From NCBI GenBank assembly GCA_947470205.1, contig CANISK010000001.1, positions 1 to 30,859 of the forward strand: a stretch of 30,859 bases of DNA, read 5' to 3'. Positions within the stretch are counted from its first letter, which is position 1. Each line of letters opens with the position of its first letter. Positions 9,511 through 16,780 of the stretch are shown here, in pieces. Position numbers and translations under genes: made by a program. Source of the DNA: Neisseriaceae bacterium. GTDB lineage: Bacteria; Pseudomonadota; Gammaproteobacteria; Burkholderiales; UBA11063. The notes beneath the pieces are model-generated. The model had not been told where the DNA came from, made no database searches, and saw only the letters and a program-made list of their open reading frames with translations.

Positions 9511-9558
9511 ATGACACAAATTTGTATTTTGACTTTTTTATGTCGTATGCTGTATAAT
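9511..9558 (+). promoter_or_regulatory. Promoter of the 416-aa gene with an upstream palindromic operator
   Basis: The operator-like atgacacaaatttgt (9511-9525) ends three bases before TTGACT (9529-9534). An 18-base spacer leads to a perfect TATAAT (9553-9558). Operator, three-base offset and spacer length match those upstream of the gene at 4278. The same 15 bases occur again at 30601-30615. Confidence 0.65.
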
Positions 9559-9629
9559 TTACATAATTGCAAATTGTATTTAATTTGCAATTATTACCAC
9601 ACTTTTTAATTATTTTAGGAACTTTTTAT

Positions 9630-10880
9630 ATGAACAATTATAGCAACAACAATTATCAGCCATTTCAACAATTTCAACAACCTCAGCAATTTCAAGAATC
9701 TCAGCAATCTCAACAACAATTTCAACCACTTTTTAATCAACAATTACCTTTAAACACAACAATTAAGAATCATTTAACCAATGACATATTAGAACATCTA
9801 GTTAATAATAATTCCCAATTTGTTAACTCAAACATTGCTGCCAAATTTAAAGAAATGCTTAACAGTATAAGTAAGGATATTACAAATGAAGAAATAACAG
9901 AATGTTGTGCATATTATATCGCAGAATATTGCAACAGTAATAGCATAAAACCTAACTTTCAGGTTGGCTCTGCATCTAAACTGCACATCAATGCTTTAAT
10001 AAATACAATTTATAAAAGTAATAATCCACAATATAAAAATTTGGATAAAGATATAAATAATCTTATTCAACAGATTAACGGCAAAATAGACTCAATAAAT
10101 AATAATCAATTAGTTCAAGTCAATCAATTTAACAACCCAATACTTGCAACAGACCCACAATTATTACTAACACAACCAAATCAGCAGTATATATTTTGCC
10201 CACAAAACGAAAATGAATTATCCATATTGATAAACTTTATTAATTCTGGAGGCACGCAAATTGCTCAGCAAATAAATAAGCAACCTGGTGTTATTGCATC
10301 TCAGGTTGGCGTTGATTATAATCATGAAGCAATACTAAGCAATATAAAATCAGATTTTGCGATTATTTACAATAATGGTATTGCATCTCATAAATCTGGT
10401 AGAGTATTATTGTTAAAAATAGGTAACACCTTACTACATTTCCATAATGGCTCAGATACTAGATTTTGTCAGATCACCAAAATGCAAGATAATAACAATC
10501 AATTCGCTCAAAATAATTTATTATCAAACAACAATAATCAATTAATTAATATGGATAGTCAGATCATAGATAATAACCCAAATTTCTTAAGTTGTCAAAA
10601 GACTTATAGTCAAATGTTAACAAGTGCATTGATTAAAGTTATTGTTCAGAGAATAATACCCGACACCAATCAAGATATCAAGGACAAGATTGACGAGGCA
10701 CTTTATGATGGAGATATTTGTATGACAGTCCGTCTTAATAGGAAAAAGGATCAACAAGAGTCAAATATACTGCAACAATTAGATAACATGCTTGAGCCTA
10801 GCTATAACGGTAATATATTATTAGAAGGTATATTTGCATTCCTTATAAACCCCGATCAATTGCTACTGAATAACAATTAA
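9630..10880 (+). CDS. Orphan 416-aa Gln/Asn-rich protein
   Basis: I recognise no family. The frame is open from 9567, but the ATG at 9630 has an AGGA ribosome site nine bases upstream and is the likely start, giving MNNYSNNNYQPF. Residues 9-36 are a degenerate Gln-Gln-Phe/Ser repeat coded by 9-base units, similar in sequence to the repeats in the gene at 307. The middle region (about 180-300) looks more globular, with HEAILSNIKSDFAIIYNNG and LLHFHNGSDTRFC. A second Asn-rich linker follows, then a C-terminal helical part ending in PDQLLLNNN. There is no signal peptide or membrane helix. It is probably transcribed alone from the promoter at 9529-9558 and ends at the hairpin at 10920. A secreted effector is possible but unproven. 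Confidence 0.82.
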   Translation: MNNYSNNNYQPFQQFQQPQQFQESQQSQQQFQPLFNQQLPLNTTIKNHLTNDILEHLVNNNSQFVNSNIAAKFKEMLNSISKDITNEEITECCAYYIAEYCNSNSIKPNFQVGSASKLHINALINTIYKSNNPQYKNLDKDINNLIQQINGKIDSINNNQLVQVNQFNNPILATDPQLLLTQPNQQYIFCPQNENELSILINFINSGGTQIAQQINKQPGVIASQVGVDYNHEAILSNIKSDFAIIYNNGIASHKSGRVLLLKIGNTLLHFHNGSDTRFCQITKMQDNNNQFAQNNLLSNNNNQLINMDSQIIDNNPNFLSCQKTYSQMLTSALIKVIVQRIIPDTNQDIKDKIDEALYDGDICMTVRLNRKKDQQESNILQQLDNMLEPSYNGNILLEGIFAFLINPDQLLLNNN

Positions 10881-10919
10881 AATATTTTTATATTATTGTT
10901 AATTTTGCATGCATACATG

Positions 10920-10950
10920 ACAATTGCCATCTTTACAATGGCAATTGTTT
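10920..10950. terminator. Bidirectional hairpin terminator between the 416-aa gene and dinG
   Basis: A perfect 11-bp inverted repeat, acaattgccat (10920-10930) and atggcaattgt (10938-10948), encloses a 7-base loop. It sits midway between two convergent stop codons. The T-run on the plus-strand side is interrupted (tttattgattt), so it is a moderate factor-independent terminator at best. Confidence 0.65.
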
Positions 10951-10969
10951 ATTGATTTATTGTTCCGAC

Positions 10970-13135
10970 CTAGCGTTTTAAGATTTTATAATGCTCTTCG
11001 AGGAAATTTTTATTATAGTTGCGATTAAAATCTGGGAGAGCGTTTAGAAGAAATGCTCCGTAGCTTTTTTCGATAATTCTGCCGTCGCAGATGGTGATTT
11101 GCCCATAGTCTTCTTCACCACGAAGAAGTCTACCTGTGGCTTGTATTAGTCTGATGCAGGTTTCTGGAATTGAGACTTCTTTAAAATAACTCATTTTTTC
11201 AAAATTACACCAATATTCTTGTACCAAATTTAATGGGTTTTTATGAACATCAAATGGGAGCTTGGTAATAATCACGTGCATACAGTATAACCCTGGGAGA
11301 TCTACCCCTTCAGAGAAGGAATTTAACCCGAATATGATACTTGGTGTGCCATTGTCAATGTTATTTTTATGGATAGAAATAAGTTTTTGTGTACTTACAA
11401 AATCAGTTTGCATTAGGATATTTGATTGAATTTGTTTATCTAGTTGACTGTAGATATCTAGCATTTGAGTTTTATTAAAAAATAATACCAGTGTGCCGTA
11501 TCCATCTTTATAATTTAATGCTTTTGTATTTAAATATTCGGCAAGTTCACAATTAAACTCATTTCTGGTTTTGTATTCTGGGGTGTAATTAAACTTAGGC
11601 ACAATAATCTGTGATTGTTTGGCGTAGTTAAAACTTGCAGTAAGCCTTTGGTTAACTGTGTTAGAATATAAGTGGAGTCCGAGTTTATGCATATAATAAG
11701 TAAAGTTGTTATTTACCGATAATGTTGCGGATACTATAATGGCACCGTATACTTTAGTGAATAGTTTGTTAAATAGTAAATTTCCCACATGAGTTAATGA
11801 TGAATGCACCATAAAGTCTATATCATTATTGTGTTTGTGTATTTCAATCCATTTGGCATTTGCATTATATCTTCCATCGTCATGGTTTATAATGCATTCA
11901 CTGGTTGATACAATGGTTTCACAGTTACCAATATAATATCCAAGAGTATTGAGATTGTTTTCTATAATATAATCACTGCCATTTTTTAACTTTTCTCGCC
12001 ATTTGGTATCAATCTTTTTGAGTTTTTCTAGTATATCACCTGTAATAAATAATAAATTTACAAAATGGTCTTTAAAAATTGCCATTTCTACGTTTAGGTA
12101 ATCATTAATGACGAGTCTATCTTCATTAAATAAATTAATATTTCTACTAACCAATAACAATAATTTATCTAATTCATCAACAAGCCCTAATGTTTGAGTG
12201 TGGATATCATCTGAGACATTAATATCTAAATCACTGATATATAATTTTACATCTGGATTGTAGATAAACTTCGCGAGATTTTTAGAGGATTCGATAGCTT
12301 GTTTGATTGCAAAATGTGAGCTAAAGCTATCTATAGCGATATCTGTAAATGTGTGCCCTTCATCTAAACATAAAAGATAATCTTTTGGCGAACTGGGCAA
12401 TACCACACCACCACCTAGGGTGATATCTGATAATAATAAACTGTGATTAGTGATAATGACATCACAATATTTTAACTGGTTACGCATTTTAAAATATGGG
12501 CATACTATGTTATCTTTTTGATTATACACACATGCAGTGCTTAGACACCCATCTTTATCCATTGTTATCATTGGGCGGGTAGCTTTTGAGATATTCACCG
12601 GGCAATCATTTAGGTTACCGTCCCATTTTTTATTGGCAAATAGTTTATCTACACGTAATAAAGATTCTTGGGTGTGATCTAACTCTGACAACATATCTGA
12701 CCGATGGTCTGATGATAATGATAATTCGAGTTTATATGGACATAGGTAATTTGATCTACCGTTGGCAAGACCGTAAGTAAAGTCTATTCCACTATGTGCG
12801 ATAAAATCTGGAATATCTTTTTCTAAAAGTTGCAGTTGCAAGGCTTTGGTGGCAGTGGAAATAACTAATTTTTTATTTAGTTTTTTAGCGTTAACTACTC
12901 CTGATAATAAATACGCCAAGCTTTTACCAGTACCAGTTGGTGCCTCTAAAATACAAATATTATGCCCATCTTCTTGTTTTGGATTTATATTGCTAAAACA
13001 TTTGTCAATGATTTTTATCATTTCCAGTTGGCTATGCCGAACTTTTGAGTTCGGCATTTTACGGGTGATTTGTTCGTAAATTTCGGAAGTAGTTTTTTGT
13101 ATCTCAGTGTCATTTGTCGTAATTGAATTTGTCAT
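10970..13135 (-). CDS. dinG: ATP-dependent helicase DinG (XPD-like, iron-sulfur)
   Basis: A 721-aa superfamily 2 5'-3' DNA helicase of the DinG/XPD group, close to E. coli DinG (716 aa), which unwinds R-loops and D-loops. Walker A is APTGTGKS (65-72). The DEAH box has the form DEGH (258-261), as in E. coli DinG. Four cysteines in the right order for the iron-sulfur cluster are C132, C197, C202 and C212. The C-terminal half has SATL, FGLNSFSEGVDLPG and the motif VI region QATGRLLRGEED. The ATG lies one base after the nrdB stop (TGA-T-ATG), so translation is probably coupled. It is the last gene of the orn-ftsY-nrdB cluster. The related helicase YoaA is shorter, which favours DinG. Confidence 0.88.
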   Translation of the reverse strand: MTNSITTNDTEIQKTTSEIYEQITRKMPNSKVRHSQLEMIKIIDKCFSNINPKQEDGHNICILEAPTGTGKSLAYLLSGVVNAKKLNKKLVISTATKALQLQLLEKDIPDFIAHSGIDFTYGLANGRSNYLCPYKLELSLSSDHRSDMLSELDHTQESLLRVDKLFANKKWDGNLNDCPVNISKATRPMITMDKDGCLSTACVYNQKDNIVCPYFKMRNQLKYCDVIITNHSLLLSDITLGGGVVLPSSPKDYLLCLDEGHTFTDIAIDSFSSHFAIKQAIESSKNLAKFIYNPDVKLYISDLDINVSDDIHTQTLGLVDELDKLLLLVSRNINLFNEDRLVINDYLNVEMAIFKDHFVNLLFITGDILEKLKKIDTKWREKLKNGSDYIIENNLNTLGYYIGNCETIVSTSECIINHDDGRYNANAKWIEIHKHNNDIDFMVHSSLTHVGNLLFNKLFTKVYGAIIVSATLSVNNNFTYYMHKLGLHLYSNTVNQRLTASFNYAKQSQIIVPKFNYTPEYKTRNEFNCELAEYLNTKALNYKDGYGTLVLFFNKTQMLDIYSQLDKQIQSNILMQTDFVSTQKLISIHKNNIDNGTPSIIFGLNSFSEGVDLPGLYCMHVIITKLPFDVHKNPLNLVQEYWCNFEKMSYFKEVSIPETCIRLIQATGRLLRGEEDYGQITICDGRIIEKSYGAFLLNALPDFNRNYNKNFLEEHYKILKR

Positions 13136-13136
13136 A

Positions 13137-14240
13137 TCAGTTCCAATCTAACACACCCCCACTTTGATACTCTGTCACCCTCGTTTCGAAAAAGTTTTTT
13201 TCTTTTTTCAGGTCAATCATTTCACTCATCCATGGGAATGGGTTATTCACTCCTGGGAATAGCGGGTCTAAGCCAATTTGTTGCATTCTACGATTACAAA
13301 TAAACCGTAAATATTCCTTGAACATAGTGGCATTTAACCCAAGCACACCGCGAGGCATGGTATCTTCTGCGTATGCATACTCCAAATCAACCCCTCGCCT
13401 AAATAACTCAATGGTATTTTTTTTAAATTCATCGGTCCATAGGTGCGGGTTTTCTAGTTTTATGGTGTTAATTAAATCTATTCCAAAATTACAATGCATG
13501 GACTCATCTCGTAGTATGTATTGGTATTGTTCAGCACTTCCAGTCATTTTGTTTTGTCTGCCAAGGGCTAAAATTTGTACAAAACCCACATAGAAAAATA
13601 ATCCTTCCATAATGCACGCAAATACAATGAGTGAGGTTAGCAGCTTTTGATCACTGTCTACCGTGCCAGTTTTAAAGGTTGGGTCTGTAAGGGTATTTAT
13701 AAAAGGGATGAGAAATTCATCTTTATCTTTGATGCTTGAAATTTCATTATATGCATTAAATATCTCGGACTCATCCAAGCCCAAGCTTTCTACAATGTAT
13801 TGGTATGCATGAGTATGGATTGCCTCTTCAAATGCTTGCCGCAATAAAAACTGTCTACACTCAGGTGCGGTAATTTGACGATATGTACCAAGTACGATAT
13901 TATTTGCAGCCAAGCTATCTGCCGTTACAAAAAACCCCAAGTTTCTTTTTACAATGCGTCTTTCGTCTTCAGTTAAACCATTTGGAGACTTCCACAGTTC
14001 AATGTCTCGTTGCATGTTTACTTCTTGTGGCATCCAATGGTTTGCACAAGAGGCAAGATATTTATCCCACGCCCATTTATATTTAAATGGAACTAGTTGA
14101 TTTACATCTGTTGTGCCGTTAATAATTTTTTTATCTACTACGTTTACTCTATTTTTTTCTATTGTCAACATTGAACCTTCTGATATTATGTTATCTGTGT
14201 TGTCTATTTCTGTGAAAAGCTGTTCAGCGATATTAGTCAT
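13137..14240 (-). CDS. nrdB: Class Ia ribonucleotide reductase, beta subunit
   Basis: A 367-aa radical-generating subunit that with NrdA converts ribonucleoside diphosphates to deoxyribonucleotides. All diiron ligands and the radical tyrosine are present: D108, E139, H142, Y146 (radical), E212, E246, H249. Their spacings are the same as in E. coli NrdB (D84, E115, H118, Y122, E204, E238, H241). The C-terminus [13 protein letters not shown] fits the NrdA-binding tail seen in many NrdB proteins. The ATG has an AGGAGA ribosome site that overlaps the ftsY stop codon. No nrdA is in the window, so the two subunits are unlinked, at least on this side. Confidence 0.96.
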   Translation of the reverse strand: MTNIAEQLFTEIDNTDNIISEGSMLTIEKNRVNVVDKKIINGTTDVNQLVPFKYKWAWDKYLASCANHWMPQEVNMQRDIELWKSPNGLTEDERRIVKRNLGFFVTADSLAANNIVLGTYRQITAPECRQFLLRQAFEEAIHTHAYQYIVESLGLDESEIFNAYNEISSIKDKDEFLIPFINTLTDPTFKTGTVDSDQKLLTSLIVFACIMEGLFFYVGFVQILALGRQNKMTGSAEQYQYILRDESMHCNFGIDLINTIKLENPHLWTDEFKKNTIELFRRGVDLEYAYAEDTMPRGVLGLNATMFKEYLRFICNRRMQQIGLDPLFPGVNNPFPWMSEMIDLKKEKNFFETRVTEYQSGGVLDWN

Positions 14241-14249
14241 ATTAATCTC

Positions 14250-15311
14250 CTACTCCATAAAAAGTGCATTTGTGTATTCTAGGGCATTAAAAGGCCTAAG
14301 GTCATCTATTGATTCACCAACTCCTATGAATTTGAGCGGAATTGGTCTTTCTTTTGCAATCGCACAAATAATGCCACCGCGCGCTGAACCGTCTAATTTG
14401 GTGATAATAAGCCCGGTTAAATTTAGTGCATCGTCAAATGCTTGTACTTGAGTCAAGGCGTTTTGCCCCATTGTAGAGTCTAGTACCAGTAAAATTTCGT
14501 GCGGCGCTGTTGCTAGTGCTTTTGTAATTGTACGTTTTACTTTTTTAATTTCTTCCATAAGGTTTAGTTGGGTGGGCAATCTCCCAGCTGTATCTGCAAT
14601 AACGATATCTATCTTTTGTGCTATTGCTGATTGGATGGCATCATAGCATACTGCCGATGGATCTCCTTTATTTGCAGAGATAACTGTCACGTTATTTCTA
14701 TTCCCCCATTCTATGAGCTGCTCTTTTGCTGCTGCTCTAAAGGTGTCTCCCGCAGCTAACATCACAGATTTACCAAGGGACTGAAAATATTTGGCAAGTT
14801 TACCAATTGAGGTAGTTTTACCTGCGCCATTTACTCCAACCATCATAATCACCACTGGGGTGTGTTCTGTGGTATTTAAATCTAATTTACTCTCTAGTGT
14901 GGCTAGTAATTCAAGCACACTATCTTTTAAAGTTTGCTTGAGTTCATTGCTATCTTTTAGACCCTTTAAAGTAACAGTTTTTCTAACTAGCTCTAAAAGA
15001 TGAGTGGTGGCTTTATATCCAACATCTGCAGACAGTAGTACGTATTCTAATTCCTCATATAAATCTTCATCTATTTTACCACCACCAAAGACTGTAAGTA
15101 TTTTTTTCCCAAAATTATCTCGGGTTTTTGATAGTTTTGATTTTAATCGCTCTGTCCATGAGATAGGTCTATCTGTGGTGCATGATTCTAATGTGGTATT
15201 GGTAACTTGATTATTGTCTGTATTTATCTGTTCAATATGCGGTGAATCTACCACAAGATCCTCTGTATTTTGTGGGCTATCTTTTGGTTTACGTTTAAAG
15301 AAATTGAGCAC
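14250..15311 (-). CDS. ftsY: Signal recognition particle receptor FtsY
   Basis: A 353-aa SRP-type GTPase that docks Ffh-ribosome complexes at the inner membrane for co-translational insertion. The start is a GTG (15309-15311) giving MLNFFKRKPK, a short basic/hydrophobic membrane-targeting segment. The acidic N-terminal A domain is short (about 50 residues), which explains the length relative to E. coli (497 aa). An N domain (about 50-145) is followed by the G domain: G1 GVNGAGKTT (159-167), DTFRAAA, DTAGR (G3), TKLDG (G4) and the C-terminal GVGE-DDLRPF. It lies 26 bases after orn and 9 bases before nrdB. The usual ftsE-ftsX partners are not adjacent. Confidence 0.95.
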   Translation of the reverse strand: MLNFFKRKPKDSPQNTEDLVVDSPHIEQINTDNNQVTNTTLESCTTDRPISWTERLKSKLSKTRDNFGKKILTVFGGGKIDEDLYEELEYVLLSADVGYKATTHLLELVRKTVTLKGLKDSNELKQTLKDSVLELLATLESKLDLNTTEHTPVVIMMVGVNGAGKTTSIGKLAKYFQSLGKSVMLAAGDTFRAAAKEQLIEWGNRNNVTVISANKGDPSAVCYDAIQSAIAQKIDIVIADTAGRLPTQLNLMEEIKKVKRTITKALATAPHEILLVLDSTMGQNALTQVQAFDDALNLTGLIITKLDGSARGGIICAIAKERPIPLKFIGVGESIDDLRPFNALEYTNALFME

Positions 15312-15337
15312 GATAATTAATCTTTCATGTTTTATTC

Positions 15338-15871
15338 TTATTTTAGCATATTTACACGGTAATATTTTAATTCTTCTATAGACTCTAAAATATCTGCAAT
15401 CGCTTCATGTTTGTTGTGTTTTTTGAATCCATTGTAGATATCTGGGTACCATCTACGCGCTAATTCTTTTAATGTGCTTACATCTAAATTACGATAGTGT
15501 AAATATGTTTCAAAATTTGCCATATAGTTTACAAGAAATTTTCTATCTTGGTGAATGGTATTACCACATAACGGAGACTGTCCTTTTTTTACTAGCGGTT
15601 TTACAAGTTTTAATAATTCTTTTTCTACATATTCTAGACTGTAGATTGATGATTTAGATTTATCTATAAGCCCAGACTTAGTGTGGGTAGCGGTATTCCA
15701 TTTATCCATTTGGTTTAGTATATTATCTGGCTGATGAATCACAAACGATGGAGACTGCGTTAGGATGTTTAGATTGAAGTCAGTCACCACAACCGCAACC
15801 TCCAAGATGAGATCGGTAGATGGATTTAAACCAGTCATCTCCATGTCTAACCATATTAAATTATCTAGCAT
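15338..15871 (-). CDS. orn: Oligoribonuclease
   Basis: A 177-aa DEDDh 3'-5' exoribonuclease that degrades 2-5-nt RNA fragments; E. coli Orn is 181 aa and essential there. The catalytic residues visible are D9 and E11 (WLDMEMTG), D109 (IHQDRKF), H155 and D160 (HEAIAD). I start it at the ATG at 15869-15871, with an AGAGAG purine run upstream. The frame is open to 15967, but the extra residues are a translation of the tRNA gene. It is the first protein gene of the orn-ftsY-nrdB-dinG cluster. Orn is mostly found in gamma- and beta-proteobacteria, which helps place the organism. Confidence 0.95.
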   Translation of the reverse strand: MLDNLIWLDMEMTGLNPSTDLILEVAVVVTDFNLNILTQSPSFVIHQPDNILNQMDKWNTATHTKSGLIDKSKSSIYSLEYVEKELLKLVKPLVKKGQSPLCGNTIHQDRKFLVNYMANFETYLHYRNLDVSTLKELARRWYPDIYNGFKKHNKHEAIADILESIEELKYYRVNMLK

Positions 15872-15933
15872 AAAACTCTCTGGGTAACATAATATAATGT
15901 AGGTATGTTTTATAAGCACGTTTGATGGGGGAA

Positions 15934-16010
15934 TGGTGGGCCCTGCTGGACTCGAACCAGCGACCAAAGGATTATGAGTCCTCTGCTCTAACCAACTGAG
16001 CTAAGAGCCC
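15934..16010 (-). tRNA. tRNA with CAT anticodon (probably tRNA-Ile2, otherwise elongator Met)
   Basis: A full 77-base cloverleaf with the 3' CCA encoded (tgg at 15934-15936 on the plus strand). The acceptor pairs GGGCTCT with AGGGCCC, including one G-T pair. The anticodon stem is GAGGA/TCCTT around the loop CTCATAA, so the anticodon is CAT. The T-arm is GCTGG-TTCGAGT-CCAGC. The variable region TGGTC and the T-arm match E. coli tRNA-Ile2 (whose C34 is modified to lysidine) better than elongator tRNA-Met, which has GGGGTC there. The Ile2 identity is likely but not certain. It lies 62 bases upstream of orn in the same direction. Confidence 0.9.
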
Positions 16011-16040
16011 CCGATAAATGAGTTAGAAATTATCCCATAG

Positions 16041-16070
16041 TTTATACTTAGTATGCAATTAATTATTCAA
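16041..16070 (-). promoter_or_regulatory. Possible promoter of the tRNA-orn-ftsY-nrdB-dinG unit
   Basis: On the minus strand a TTGAAT (16065-16070) and a TATAAA (16041-16046) are separated by 18 bases, about 30 bases upstream of the tRNA 5' end. Spacing and position fit a sigma-70-type promoter, but AT-rich sequence gives many chance matches. Confidence 0.4.
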
Positions 16071-16237
16071 TGGTATAGCTAACATGTTGTATTATCTGAC
16101 TATTTTATTCATGCCATCTATACAAATTAATAAATCTTACATTGGATATACAATTTTGCAATGAAATGATGTATAATTAATAAGCAATAACGTAAAAATA
16201 TGAAAACTGCGAGCGTGTTATTTATGAGGTGTTGGTC

Positions 16238-16678
16238 ATGCAAAGACTATTAATTATTTTATACGGTGTACTGGTGATTTCTATAAATGGATGTGGAGCT
16301 GGATCCACTGGTACAGCGAGCATTATAGCCGGAAACCCAGCTAATTGCGGTGGTGCAAGTGGCCAGATGAATCCCACTGGTTGCACGATACCGATAACAT
16401 ATAATACTGGGGGGGTTGCTGGTTTAAGTATTTCGTGCAATCAAACTGGTAGTCAATCATCAACCCCAATCCCCATCAACTTCAATAATTGTAATCCGGT
16501 GATAAATAGCAATTTCAGTCAATCATGTAATGTTACTATTTCTTATGCAGCAGGACTTGGAACATTTTCAACTTTTGTTGTATGTAATATAGGTACATCA
16601 ACAAACAATTTGAATACCACTGGACAGGTTTTAGTCACAAATGTTAATTTATTAGAAACTAACACATCTGCATATTGA
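16238..16678 (+). CDS. Small secreted lipoprotein with two Cys-containing repeat units
   Basis: A 146-aa protein. The ATG at 16238 has GAGG(TG) at 16226-16231, so it is preferred over the GTG at 16229. An N-terminal hydrophobic segment (residues 4-18) leads to ISINGC, a plausible lipobox with Cys19. The mature part is Asn/Thr/Ser/Gly-rich and beta-like. It holds two similar units: C37-x11-C49-x17-C67-N and C85-x11-C97-x18-C116-N. Each carries a C-x-[IV]-x-I-[TS]-Y motif after its middle Cys, so a disulfide-stabilised duplicated fold is likely. I cannot name a family. It stands alone, convergent with the coiled-coil gene. A 41-base stretch at its 3' end recurs at 19192-19232 (36 of 41 identical). 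Confidence 0.75.
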   Translation: MQRLLIILYGVLVISINGCGAGSTGTASIIAGNPANCGGASGQMNPTGCTIPITYNTGGVAGLSISCNQTGSQSSTPIPINFNNCNPVINSNFSQSCNVTISYAAGLGTFSTFVVCNIGTSTNNLNTTGQVLVTNVNLLETNTSAY

Positions 16679-16694
16679 TGTATGGCAAAGTGTT

Positions 16695-16775
16695 GTAGGG
16701 GGTAGATGAGTAGAAGACCAGTAACACTTCCTTGCCCCCGCAAAACTGTACGTGATACGCTCACATCATAACCAT
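16695..16775 (-). mobile_element. Possible remnant of a group II intron 3' end (domains V-VI)
   Basis: On the minus strand TCACGTACAGTTTTG (from 16755) closely resembles the 3' half of a bacterial group II intron domain V (typically CACGTACGGTTCT). It is followed by GGGGG (16735-16739) that can pair with CCCCC (16698-16702), like a domain VI stem ending in CTACCCCCTAC. The 5' half of domain V looks decayed and the AGC triad is not clear. No reverse-transcriptase gene is present. A chance resemblance or another hairpin is possible. Confidence 0.35.
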
Positions 16776-16780
16776 ATTAT

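Noticed and set aside
15872..15967. N-terminal extension of the orn frame (MVAGSSPAGPT...)
   Set aside because: It is a translation of the tRNA gene; the family start and ribosome site are at 15871.
16543..16764. Minus-strand 73-codon frame across the lipoprotein gene
   Set aside because: It overlaps a better-supported gene and the possible intron remnant, has no ribosome site, and the residues match no family.
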